Shown: positions 1 through 7,697 of the stretch, piece after piece
How positions within the stretch are numbered: position 1 is the first letter of the stretch
Layout: the number at the start of each line of letters is the position of its first letter
Assembly (NCBI GenBank): GCA_027214385.1
Contig: JAPVXR010000002.1
Span: forward strand, 186,001-250,000
Direction: 5' to 3'
Length of the DNA stretch: 64,000 bases
Source of the DNA: Cryomorphaceae bacterium 1068
GTDB taxonomy: Bacteria; Bacteroidota; Bacteroidia; Flavobacteriales_D; Cryomorphaceae
Notes under the pieces: model-generated
The model's database searches: none
What the model was told of the DNA's origin: nothing
Seen by the model: only the letters and a program-made list of their open reading frames with translations
Made by a program: the position numbers and the translations under genes

Positions 1-791
1 TAGAACCATTTATTGCCCAAAGCCAAGGATTTTTCTTTCACTCCTTCTTTTGCGGGATTATAGGTCAGTAACGAATACGAATCTGGCAATACACGAACCT
101 CTGACTCTTTTCGTAATGAGATGATTCCGTGAAAGACTCCGTTGGGAGTCATCACTGCGTCTTCTAGCAATACTTTATCTGAAGGGTAAGGGATTTCAAT
201 TTCTTTAGTATCCAAAAGATTGAGCTCCGAGTCGAAATAACGCAAAGCAAATTTTTCGTTTCGAACAGGGTTTTTCTCTTCCGGGATAAAGAGAATTACC
301 TTTTGACTGTCTTCACTTTGGAACATCAAGAATCCATGTTCTGAAATGAGCGCTTCGCGATCAGCGATTCCAATAACAATGGGCTCTTTACTGATTTGTA
401 AATCGTCAGAAATTCGATAAGCCATGATGTAGATATCCGTTCCTTCAGGATCTTCGGCTGTGGCAATCAAAAAGCTGGAATTGGCTGTGGAAATTGGATA
501 GGCCAAAGAGGGAACTCTATTGCTGATTTCAGACGGTGTAAACGAGAGAGTTTTCACTACCGTGAGACTATCGGTTCCTATTTTCTCAATGATGAATTCA
601 CCTTTTTTGCGACGATCAGTGCGGATACAGTAGAAGAATTCTTCGCTATGGCCAAAAGTCTCCCAAATGCGATTTCCCTTCTGCTCCTCTAAGTCAGGGC
701 CCACGAAAAACTCCACCTTAGCAGTATCTTGTGCTCTTAGCGAGCAAAATAGAAAAGTCAGAAGAAGAAGTAAGATCGAACTAGGTCGCAT
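1..791 (-). CDS. Secreted hypothetical protein, C-terminus cut by the window edge
   Basis: Reverse-strand reading frame open for 263 codons from the ATG at 791 to the window start, so the C-terminus is missing. It begins MRPSSILLLLLTFLFCSLRAQ, a clear Sec signal peptide with a cleavage site after the Ala-Gln region. The mature part has evenly spaced hydrophobic/aromatic strands and repeated phrases such as FYCIRTDRRKKGEF and FLMFQSEDSQKVILF, consistent with a beta-propeller-like secreted protein; I do not recognise a named family. It is divergent from the outer-membrane protein at 836, the two starts being only 45 bases apart. Reality as a gene is well supported by the signal peptide and uninterrupted frame; function unknown. 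Confidence 0.8.
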   Translation of the reverse strand, partial: MRPSSILLLLLTFLFCSLRAQDTAKVEFFVGPDLEEQKGNRIWETFGHSEEFFYCIRTDRRKKGEFIIEKIGTDSLTVVKTLSFTPSEISNRVPSLAYPISTANSSFLIATAEDPEGTDIYIMAYRISDDLQISKEPIVIGIADREALISEHGFLMFQSEDSQKVILFIPEEKNPVRNEKFALRYFDSELNLLDTKEIEIPYPSDKVLLEDAVMTPNGVFHGIISLRKESEVRVLPDSYSLLTYNPAKEGVKEKSLALGNKWF

Positions 792-802
792 GAAATTCTC
801 TA

Positions 803-810
803 TATCTTCG
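803..810 (+). promoter_or_regulatory. Candidate Bacteroidota -7 promoter box (TATCTTCG)
   Basis: TATCTTCG is one base off the Bacteroidota -7 consensus TAnnTTTG. It lies 25 bases upstream of the GTG start at 836 in the short divergent gap. No convincing -33 TTG was seen. Confidence 0.35.
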
Positions 811-835
811 TGGTTGTTACAAAAACCATGTCATT

Positions 836-1516
836 GTGATAGGAAGGTATAAATATATCCTCTTCTTCCTTACTTTCTTGGCCTCAAATGCTTTCGGCCA
901 GACTCAAGAAACCGAGGATTTTGATTTTTATATTCAAGATTCCATTTACTCCGTTAGAAACGCCATAAAGGTAGATCCTGTTCAGATTATTTACGGTGAT
1001 TACCGACTTTATTATGAGCACATCCTTTCGGGAAGGTTTAGTGTCCAAGTCGGAGCAGGGTTTACCAGAAGAGACTATACCTCTGGATGGTTCGATTACG
1101 AACTCGACAACTTTGGAAACAACGTTGACATTAAAACAGGGCCCACTGTTTCTCTTTCTTTCCGACGCTACTTCAAAGACTATGAAGAACTTGGCGGCAC
1201 ATATTTATCGGTAGGAGCGAATTACCGTGAATACAAAAAAGAATTTGCTGTCATCGATACGGCTGGTGCTCTAACTGATTTCACTTTCACTGATGACCGT
1301 CGATCTGTGTCGGTTATTTTCAATATTGGTTACCAGGCACTTCCGCTTACAAGTAATGTTTTTGCCGATTTTTACACGGGTCCCGCCATTCGCTTCAAGA
1401 ATTACGACATCGTGAGAACCACGTCTACCAATGACCCTGAAGCCTATTCGGTTGAAAATTTGGAAGAGTTTGTTTTTGGTTGGGAGCTTGGCGTTAGAAT
1501 TGGATTTGGATTCTGA
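836..1516 (+). CDS. Outer-membrane beta-barrel-like protein
   Basis: A 226-residue protein starting with GTG; the only ATG just upstream (828) runs into a stop after three codons in another frame. Residues 1-21 form a signal peptide (KYILFFLTFLASNAFGQ). The rest alternates polar and aromatic residues in amphipathic strands (for example YRLYYEHILSGRFSVQVGAGF) and ends in a hydrophobic strand closing with Phe (GVRIGFGF), as expected of an outer-membrane barrel recognised by the BAM machinery. It resembles the DUF3575/OmpA-barrel type proteins common in Flavobacteriia, probably 8-10 strands. Ligand or role unknown. Divergent from the secreted protein ending at 791. Confidence 0.75.
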   Translation: MIGRYKYILFFLTFLASNAFGQTQETEDFDFYIQDSIYSVRNAIKVDPVQIIYGDYRLYYEHILSGRFSVQVGAGFTRRDYTSGWFDYELDNFGNNVDIKTGPTVSLSFRRYFKDYEELGGTYLSVGANYREYKKEFAVIDTAGALTDFTFTDDRRSVSVIFNIGYQALPLTSNVFADFYTGPAIRFKNYDIVRTTSTNDPEAYSVENLEEFVFGWELGVRIGFGF

Positions 1517-1613
1517 TAATTGGTATCAAGTATCAAGATGAGAATGCCTGAATAACAGTAAGTTCGCTACTGCTCAATAGAGATTCCAGCGGGAAAACTA
1601 CATCGATGAATAA

Positions 1614-1675
1614 GTCATACAAGCAATTCTCTGCGGACTCAGCGCCTTCTCATTTTTCTCTGCGAGAACCCGCAT
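1614..1675. repeat. Possible dispersed intergenic element (CTCTGCG-type)
   Basis: The 198-base gap between the barrel protein and rlmN has no gene. It holds a stretch with two CTCTGCG words (around 1630 and 1659) separated by a CTCAGCG variant, a pattern that I recall from dispersed non-coding intergenic sequences in many bacterial genomes. Only one copy is present in this window, so repeat status is unproved. Confidence 0.3.
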
Positions 1676-1714
1676 AGTCCCGTGTTTGAAGAACAGTTTT
1701 AATCAGCCTCACGG

Positions 1715-2776
1715 CTAGTCAGTGATTTTCAAAGCCGCCTTGTTCTTATTCGCCAATTGGCCGCAGGCTGCATCGATATCTTTTCCACGGCTGCGTCTCA
1801 CATTCACAATGATGTTCCGACTTTCAAGGTATTCTGCGAAAGCGTCCACCTTTTCGGGATCAGCTTGTTTGAATTCACCATCATCGATGGGGTTGTACTC
1901 GATGATGTTGATTTTGCAGGGAACGATCATCGCGAAGTCGGCGAGTTCACGGGCATCTTCTAATTCGTCGTTGAAATCCTTGAAAATGATGTACTCGTAG
2001 GTGACTCTGCTTCCCGTTTTGTCATAGAAATACCTCAGGGCATCGGCCAAAACATCGAGATTGTTCGACTCATTGATTGGCATGATTTTGTTGCGCTTTT
2101 CGTCGTTCGCAGCGTGGAGCGACAGGGCCAAGTTGAAACGCACCTCGTCGTCACCCATTTTCTCAATCATTTTGGCAATTCCCGCTGTCGAGATGGTCAT
2201 ACGTGTGGGAGACATACCGAGGCCTTTGTCGTCCGAAATTCTGAATGTCGATTCGAGTACGTTCTGGTAATTGAGCAAAGGTTCGCCCATGCCCATGTAT
2301 ACGATGTTTGACAAAGGCTTGTCCCGAAGGATTTCCGCATCGCGGTAGATTTCGGCTACTTGATCGTAAATTTCGTAAGCCTCCAGATTTCGCAAACGCT
2401 TAAGCCGACCGGTAGCGCAGAATTTACAGCTTAAGCTACACCCTACTTGGGAAGAAATACAAGCAGTCGTTCTGTTTTTTGTTGGAATCAATACGCCTTC
2501 TACCACTGGACCGTCGCTCATTTTGAACGCATATTTGATGGTACCGTCGGCGCTGACTTGCTTGTCGGCTATCCGCATGGTTCGGATTTTGAACTTTTCC
2601 TCTAGCTTTTCTCGGAGTGCTGCCGGTAGGTTCGTCATCTCCTCAAAGGTCCTCGCTCTTTTCGTCCATAGCCACTCAAAGACCTGCTTTCCGCGAAATG
2701 GTTTCTCACCCATCTCACTAAAAAGCGCGATTAGCTCATCCTTGCTCAGCTTCCTGATGTCGACTTGATTCTTCAT
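1715..2776 (-). CDS. rlmN: 23S rRNA (adenine2503-C2)-methyltransferase RlmN
   Basis: A 353-residue radical-SAM methyltransferase that methylates C2 of A2503 in 23S rRNA and A37 in some tRNAs. An N-terminal helical domain (1-95) is followed by the radical-SAM barrel with the CxxxCxxC iron-sulfur motif at Cys113, Cys117 and Cys120 (CSLSCKFC). The two Cys used for methyl transfer in the family are present: Cys106 in RTTACISSQ and Cys338 in DIDAACGQL. Motifs GMGEPL (SAM binding) and SLHA are intact. Length matches the family. It is monocistronic, with an exact TACCTTTG box just upstream of its start on the reverse strand. Confidence 0.97.
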   Translation of the reverse strand: MKNQVDIRKLSKDELIALFSEMGEKPFRGKQVFEWLWTKRARTFEEMTNLPAALREKLEEKFKIRTMRIADKQVSADGTIKYAFKMSDGPVVEGVLIPTKNRTTACISSQVGCSLSCKFCATGRLKRLRNLEAYEIYDQVAEIYRDAEILRDKPLSNIVYMGMGEPLLNYQNVLESTFRISDDKGLGMSPTRMTISTAGIAKMIEKMGDDEVRFNLALSLHAANDEKRNKIMPINESNNLDVLADALRYFYDKTGSRVTYEYIIFKDFNDELEDARELADFAMIVPCKINIIEYNPIDDGEFKQADPEKVDAFAEYLESRNIIVNVRRSRGKDIDAACGQLANKNKAALKITD

Positions 2777-2781
2777 TGCCG

Positions 2782-2789
2782 CAAAGGTA
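2782..2789 (-). promoter_or_regulatory. -7 box of rlmN (TACCTTTG)
   Basis: Exact match to TAnnTTTG on the reverse strand, 5 bases upstream of the rlmN ATG. If used, the leader is extremely short or absent. No TTG at the usual distance was found. Confidence 0.4.
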
Positions 2790-2941
2790 GGGAATCGAAG
2801 TTTCGGGTGGATAGGGACAATTTGAGGTATTTTTGAAGGGTTGGCTTTACGCTCTTCGGTTTTGAGAAGGCCGTGCTAAGTTGATCATGGTTTTTGCGAA
2901 ATGCAAAAACACACCAAAACCATTCGACTCTTTTCTCTCCA

Positions 2942-2983
2942 CCGAGGACTTCGCTGCGCTTCACCCTCGGCTGTGGAATGACG
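2942..2983. repeat. Palindromic intergenic element (CCGAGG...CCTCGG)
   Basis: The 375-base gap between rlmN and the DUF5687 gene has no credible ORF. It contains an inverted repeat, CCGAGG at 2942-2947 and CCTCGG at 2965-2970, around an internal TTCGCTGCGCTTC and followed by CTGTGGAATGACG. Its build (GAAGCGCAGCGAAGTC and GTCATTCC on the reverse strand) resembles the GTCAT...GAGCGAAGCGAC family of dispersed palindromic elements known in Bacteroidota. Only this copy is seen here. The rest of the gap shows nothing I can name. Confidence 0.4.
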
Positions 2984-3151
2984 TGCTTTCAGCGTTTGAG
3001 TGAAGTAAACGGGGCTTTTCGGATTTCTCTTGGGACTCACAGACCACTCCCTTGAATGGGTTATCACTTAAAATCCTCCATCATCAAGCTAATTCCCCTT
3101 TCATCAAAATTTTAATGACAATCTATGGCCCTCTGCATTATATTGTGCCTC

Positions 3152-4627
3152 ATGAAAAAACCGAATTTTCTCAAACATGCCTGGTTGTCGTTCAGACGAT
3201 CGCCTGCCTTGACACAGAATCTCTTGCAAACTCTGTTTCTCGCATTTTTTGGTTTTTACATTGCTGTATCTTTCTTGATATCGGGATTGGTCGCAGGTGA
3301 GTTGATTCGCGATTTTTTCCCGGGAAGGAATGTGCTCGGAATGGCAGGAGCCTTCTTGATTTACTATTTACCCATGGATATCCTGATGCGCTACTTTTTA
3401 CAAAAGTTTCCTACGCTATCTATCAGACCATATCTTCTCCTGCCCGTGTCTAAATCGGCGATGATTCACTATTTACTGCGTCGATCGCTCTTTAGCTTTT
3501 ATAGCTTTCTACCGCTTTTTCTAACTTTTCCATTTTTCATGGTTGAAGTATTACCAAATGCTTCGAGCACAGAAGCCGTTGGATTTATCATAATGGTTTT
3601 GGGTCTCATTGTTTCGTCCAACTACATCTCATTCTGGGTATCTAAAGCCTCTGATTTTAACAATGCTTTTTCAATTGTTCTACTCCTATTACTCTTCGGT
3701 TTCTTGTTTTTAGAGTACAAAGGCATCACCTCCTTCTTTCCATACTTAGAGTCGGCAGCTACGGCATTTTTCACCAATCCCATTTGGTGGGCCATACCCA
3801 TTCTGATATCCGTGGGGGTTTATCTCTACCTTTTCAGTTACTTCAAAAAGTACCTGACAGCGGAGAAAGAGTCAAAGGATGAGACGTATCTACAAAATAT
3901 AAATCTTGGTTTTTTCGGTCGGTTTGGTCGCGCAGGTCGCCTAATGGATTTGGAGCTCAGACTACTGCTCCGCTCCAAACGAGCCCGCTCTTACCTGCTT
4001 ATGTCACTGGCCATTTTGTTCTTGCCTTTGGCAATGGGTGTTATGGAAGGATCCGAAAAAGAGTTCTATTACCTGCTCTTCGGTTTGTTTATGACAGGCA
4101 TGATTGCTTTGAACCACGGCCAGTTGATGCTTTCATGGAATAGCCTCCATTTTGATTTGTTGCTTTCCCGAGGAAATACCATCCAGGATATTTTCAGAGC
4201 CAAGTACTACATCTTGGCATTGAGTTGCGCAGTGACCTATGTCCTTACGCTGCCTTACGTTTTTTACGACCCGATGATTGTAGTGTTCAATACTGCCCTT
4301 CTCTTCATCAATATGTCCTTTAGTATTTACATGTACATGGCTCTTGCCAGTTACAATTCCTTAAGGGTAGACCCCAATGAAGGGGGTTCCTTTAGCATGA
4401 GTGGTTTCGGTGCGGCTCATTACCTGATAGGTATTCCGATTATGATTTTTCCGATTGTCCTCTTCTATGTGGGAAAATTGGGTTTTGGTTCCATCACAGG
4501 CGGTATTCTTACTCTTCTTGTGGTTGGAGTTTTGGCCACTATCTTTCATCAGCGGGTCATTGATGCCTGCGTCAAACTATTTACGAGAAATCGATACAAA
4601 ATCGCAGCGGCGTTTAGAAAAGCATAG
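3152..4627 (+). CDS. DUF5687-family ABC transporter permease-like membrane protein
   Basis: A 491-residue polytopic membrane protein with about 12 hydrophobic segments, matching in length and N-terminal style (MKKPNFLKHAWLSFRRSP) the DUF5687 family of Bacteroidota exporter subunits. I place the start at the ATG at 3152; a GTG-free upstream extension to 3125 adds nine residues that do not fit the positive N-terminus. It ends 3 bases before the ABC ATPase gene, so the two are surely co-transcribed and probably form one exporter in the inner membrane, DUF5687 supplying the channel and the ATPase the energy. A basic loop after mid-protein (LRLLLRSKRARSYLL) is typical of permeases contacting the ATPase. 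Substrate unknown. Confidence 0.8.
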   Translation: MKKPNFLKHAWLSFRRSPALTQNLLQTLFLAFFGFYIAVSFLISGLVAGELIRDFFPGRNVLGMAGAFLIYYLPMDILMRYFLQKFPTLSIRPYLLLPVSKSAMIHYLLRRSLFSFYSFLPLFLTFPFFMVEVLPNASSTEAVGFIIMVLGLIVSSNYISFWVSKASDFNNAFSIVLLLLLFGFLFLEYKGITSFFPYLESAATAFFTNPIWWAIPILISVGVYLYLFSYFKKYLTAEKESKDETYLQNINLGFFGRFGRAGRLMDLELRLLLRSKRARSYLLMSLAILFLPLAMGVMEGSEKEFYYLLFGLFMTGMIALNHGQLMLSWNSLHFDLLLSRGNTIQDIFRAKYYILALSCAVTYVLTLPYVFYDPMIVVFNTALLFINMSFSIYMYMALASYNSLRVDPNEGGSFSMSGFGAAHYLIGIPIMIFPIVLFYVGKLGFGSITGGILTLLVVGVLATIFHQRVIDACVKLFTRNRYKIAAAFRKA

Positions 4628-4630
4628 ACT

Positions 4631-5323
4631 ATGATAAAAGTTGAAAACCTTAGAAAAGAATACAGCGGGAAGGAAGTCCTGAATATCGCTGACCTCAACA
4701 TTGAGAAAGGAGAAATCGTGGGTTTGGTGGGAAATAACGGTGCGGGAAAGACGACACTTTTCAGCCTGATTTTAGATTTGATCAAAGCAACCAGCGGCAA
4801 GGTTTTGTCAAATGAAAAGGATGTGAGCCAATCCGAAGATTGGAAGATGTACACCTCGGCTTATCTCGATGATGGTTTCCTCATCAACTTTCTCACTGCC
4901 GATGAGTACTTCGAATTTGTCGGCGGACTCTTTGATCACAGTAAAACGGATGTACAAGCTTTTGTACAGCAGTTTGAGCCAATCTTCAACGGTGAGGTGC
5001 TCGGGCAAAAAAAATTTATTCGTCAACTTTCAATGGGGAACCGCAAGAAAGTTGGGTTGATTGGCGCCTTGATAGGAAACCCTGAACTTGTTTTATGGGA
5101 TGAACCATTTTCTAATCTTGATCCTTCCACTCAAATCAGGGTAAGGAACATCGTAAAAGAGCATTCGGATAATCGAACCTTTTTAGTGAGCAGCCATGAT
5201 CTTCACCACATTGCTGAGGTTTGCACGCGAATTATAATTCTTGATCACGGAAAGGTGGTTCGAGATGTGAAGAATTCTCCCGAGATGAAGGAGGACTTGT
5301 TCGAGTTTTTCGAGGTCAAATAA
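4631..5323 (+). CDS. ABC transporter ATP-binding protein
   Basis: A 230-residue ABC ATPase. Walker A is GNNGAGKTT (residues 34-42), the signature region LSMGNRKKVGL replaces canonical LSGGQ, Walker B is LVLWDEPFSNLDP and the H-loop is SSHDLHH. The signature variant (LSMGN/K) is common in exporter ATPases of the CcmA/NatA type. It follows the DUF5687 permease by 3 bases and is the energy subunit of that exporter. The gene ends 53 bases before a separate promoter box and the next gene. Confidence 0.92.
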   Translation: MIKVENLRKEYSGKEVLNIADLNIEKGEIVGLVGNNGAGKTTLFSLILDLIKATSGKVLSNEKDVSQSEDWKMYTSAYLDDGFLINFLTADEYFEFVGGLFDHSKTDVQAFVQQFEPIFNGEVLGQKKFIRQLSMGNRKKVGLIGALIGNPELVLWDEPFSNLDPSTQIRVRNIVKEHSDNRTFLVSSHDLHHIAEVCTRIIILDHGKVVRDVKNSPEMKEDLFEFFEVK

Positions 5324-5351
5324 CGAACCCTCAGAGCTACACGCCTTTTCT

Positions 5352-5359
5352 TACTTTTG
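5352..5359 (+). promoter_or_regulatory. -7 box (TACTTTTG) for the 5377 gene
   Basis: Exact TAnnTTTG match 17 bases before the ATG at 5377, suggesting a new transcription unit after the ABC pair. No clear -33 TTG. Confidence 0.45.
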
Positions 5360-5376
5360 TAGGAAATTGACGTGAA

Positions 5377-5829
5377 ATGATAACAGGTATTACTCATCTA
5401 CACTCTTTGCTTCGCTGGTTGGCGCTTATTGCCATAGTGATTGCGATTTTTCAGTCACTTCGCGGGATGACCGGCGGAAAGGATTATACTGCTAAAGACA
5501 ACCGTTGGTCGTTGATCACGCTCATTACTTTCCACCTGCAACTCGTTTTGGGACTGGTACTTTACTTCGGTAAAGGCTGGTATGCTCAATTGGGCGACAT
5601 GTCCAATGCGGTCGTGCGGTTTTGGAGTCTGGAGCATCTCGTGGCAATGTTAATCGCCATCGCTTTGGTGACAATCGGTCGAATCAGCGCCAAAAAAGCG
5701 TCGAGCGCAAAAGTCAAACACAAACGTCAATTTTGGTATTTCACGATCGCCTTATTGATCGTTTTGGCAAATATCCCATGGCCTTTCAGAGAGCCTGGAA
5801 TCGCCAGAGGTTTATTCCCGGGAATGTAA
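5377..5829 (+). CDS. Four-TM membrane protein, putative b-type cytochrome
   Basis: A 150-residue protein with four predicted transmembrane helices (about 9-28, 45-65, 84-103, 119-136). Histidines sit in or next to three helices (His7/His9 in THLHSLLRW, His53 in TFHLQLVLG, His87 in LEHLVAML), an arrangement expected of bis-His haem b ligation; homologues in Flavobacteriia are often called cytochrome B, which I treat as plausible rather than proven. Its stop codon directly abuts the ATG of a c-type cytochrome lipoprotein (TAAATG), so the two are translationally coupled and may act together in electron transfer at the inner membrane. Confidence 0.75.
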   Translation: MITGITHLHSLLRWLALIAIVIAIFQSLRGMTGGKDYTAKDNRWSLITLITFHLQLVLGLVLYFGKGWYAQLGDMSNAVVRFWSLEHLVAMLIAIALVTIGRISAKKASSAKVKHKRQFWYFTIALLIVLANIPWPFREPGIARGLFPGM

Positions 5830-6138
5830 ATGAGAAACTTGTCCTTCATATTGTTTTTTTGCCTTTTGGTTTGTTCTTGCGGCGGAGGTAGTTCATCTCA
5901 ATCGGCCGATGAAAAAATCTCTGGCCCGAAGATTTACAAAACGCATTGTGCGATTTGTCACGGCGATGATGGCCGAAAGGGCTTTGCCGATGCGAAAGTG
6001 TTGCCTAAGTCAGCATTGACTTTGGAAGAGCGTATTCTCTTGATTACGAATGGAAGAAACACCATGATGCCTTACAGCGGCGTGTTATCGGAAGATGAGA
6101 TTGAAGCCGTGGCCCAGTATACCTTATCTTTAAAGTAA
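5830..6138 (+). CDS. c-type cytochrome lipoprotein
   Basis: A 102-residue protein with a lipoprotein signal (MRNLSFILFFCLLVCSCGGG, lipidated Cys17 most likely) and a Gly/Ser linker. The mature domain is a small class I cytochrome c: haem-binding CAICH at Cys40-Cys43-His44 and a probable axial Met in the MMPYSG region near residue 79. It would be tethered in the periplasm and carry single electrons, perhaps to or from the putative cytochrome b encoded directly upstream. It is followed 3 bases later by hflX. Confidence 0.9.
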   Translation: MRNLSFILFFCLLVCSCGGGSSSQSADEKISGPKIYKTHCAICHGDDGRKGFADAKVLPKSALTLEERILLITNGRNTMMPYSGVLSEDEIEAVAQYTLSLK

Positions 6139-6141
6139 TTT

Positions 6142-7338
6142 ATGGCACAAAATATCTCTACTGAACCACAAGTGGAAACCGCCGTTTTGGTGGGAGTCAT
6201 TTCACGCGATGAAACGACTGAAATAGTAGATGATCATTTGGATGAATTGGCCTTTTTGGCCAGAACTGCGGGAATAGAAACCCAAAAGATGTTCACCCAA
6301 AAGCTTGATTCTCCTGACACACGTACCTTTTTAGGAAAAGGTAAAATTCAGGAGGTCAAAGAATACGTCGAAGAAAATGAGATCGATATGGTCATCTTCG
6401 ACGATGATTTGAGTCCATCTCAAATGCGGAACATCGAGAAGTATTTTGAGAAGAAGATTTACGACCGCAGTTTGCTCATCCTTGACATTTTTATGCTTCG
6501 TGCCCGATCGGCTCAGGCCAAAACGCAGGTAGAGCTGGCTCGATCGGAATATTTGCTTCCTCGCTTAACGCGAATGTGGACTCACCTTGAGCGGCAGCGT
6601 GGTGGAACGAGCACGCGTGGTGGAGCAGGAGAGAAAGAGATAGAGACGGATAGAAGGATGATCCGAAACAAGATCACCAAGTTGAAGGAGCGATTGAAGC
6701 AAATCGACAAGCAAATGAGCACCCAACGTGGTAATCGAGGTGCAATCGTTCGAACGGCTCTGGTGGGATATACCAATGCCGGGAAGTCTACCTTAATGAA
6801 CCTTTTGAGCAAATCAGAAGTCTTCGCAGAAGACAAGCTTTTCGCCACTTTAGATACGACGGTGCGGAAAGTTGTGTTTGGAAATCTACCCTTTCTGCTC
6901 ACCGATACAGTGGGGTTTATCCGAAAATTGCCTACTCAACTTATCGAGTCTTTTAAGAGCACTTTGGATGAGGTACGAGAAGCGGACGTGTTGATTCACG
7001 TGGTAGATATTTCGCATCCCAATTTTGAAGATCACTACAATACGGTGAAGCAAACCTTGAGTGATATTGATAGTGCTGACAAGCCGACTATCGTGGTATT
7101 CAACAAGGTCGATGCTTATAAGCCAAAGCCGGTAGATCCGCAGGACATTGATCCTGATGTAATTACTGATCCTCTGGAGCAATTGAAAAATACTTGGATG
7201 TCCCGAGTAGAGGGAGATGAAGTTGTTTTCATCTCGGCGCTCAAAAAACAAAACATTGAGGAGCTTCGCGAAAAGGTCTACGACCAAGTGAAAGAAATCC
7301 ACAGCAAGCGCTATCCATACCACACCTACCTGTACTAA
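6142..7338 (+). CDS. hflX: GTPase HflX
   Basis: A 398-residue GTPase that binds the 50S subunit and splits stalled or heat-stressed ribosomes. The glycine-rich N-terminal HflX domain (FLGKGKIQEVK; RGGTSTRGGAGEKEIETD), a coiled linker (170-195), and the GTPase domain are in order: G1 GYTNAGKST at 209-217, G3 DTVGF, G4 NKVD, G5 ISALK. Length is normal, with a short C-terminal tail. It is first of a tight run hflX-rbfA-LolE-like (gaps of 11 and 3 bases), the first two both ribosome-related. Confidence 0.97.
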   Translation: MAQNISTEPQVETAVLVGVISRDETTEIVDDHLDELAFLARTAGIETQKMFTQKLDSPDTRTFLGKGKIQEVKEYVEENEIDMVIFDDDLSPSQMRNIEKYFEKKIYDRSLLILDIFMLRARSAQAKTQVELARSEYLLPRLTRMWTHLERQRGGTSTRGGAGEKEIETDRRMIRNKITKLKERLKQIDKQMSTQRGNRGAIVRTALVGYTNAGKSTLMNLLSKSEVFAEDKLFATLDTTVRKVVFGNLPFLLTDTVGFIRKLPTQLIESFKSTLDEVREADVLIHVVDISHPNFEDHYNTVKQTLSDIDSADKPTIVVFNKVDAYKPKPVDPQDIDPDVITDPLEQLKNTWMSRVEGDEVVFISALKKQNIEELREKVYDQVKEIHSKRYPYHTYLY

Positions 7339-7349
7339 AGACTGAACCC

Positions 7350-7694
7350 ATGCCCAGCATACGCCAAGAAAAAGTTGCTAAACTCATTCAGCAAGAACTC
7401 GCGATTATATTTCAGCAACATTCGAGAGATCTTTTCGGGGGTGCTTTCATTACTGTGACGGTAGTGAGGATGAGCCCCGATTTAGGATTTGCCAAGACTT
7501 TTTTGAGTTTTTTCGCTCCCGGCAAAGAGAGTAAAGAAGAGATTTTGGAAATCGTCCGCGCCAAATCATCCAAGATTCGGGGGATTTTGGGAAATAAGGT
7601 TGGTAAGCAATTACGAATCGTTCCCGAGTTGGCCTTCTTTATCGACGACAGTCTCGACTACTCTGAGAAAATTGATGATCTTCTGAAAGAGTAG
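7350..7694 (+). CDS. rbfA: Ribosome-binding factor A
   Basis: A 114-residue KH-fold protein needed for 16S rRNA maturation and cold adaptation. It starts SIRQEKVAKLIQQELA and has the family pattern ITVTVVRMSPDLGFAKTFLS and RGILGNKVGKQLRIVPELAFFIDDSLDYSEKIDDLL. Length is typical. Sits between hflX and a LolC/E-like permease; the rbfA-permease order is common in Bacteroidota. Confidence 0.96.
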   Translation: MPSIRQEKVAKLIQQELAIIFQQHSRDLFGGAFITVTVVRMSPDLGFAKTFLSFFAPGKESKEEILEIVRAKSSKIRGILGNKVGKQLRIVPELAFFIDDSLDYSEKIDDLLKE

Positions 7695-7697
7695 CCT

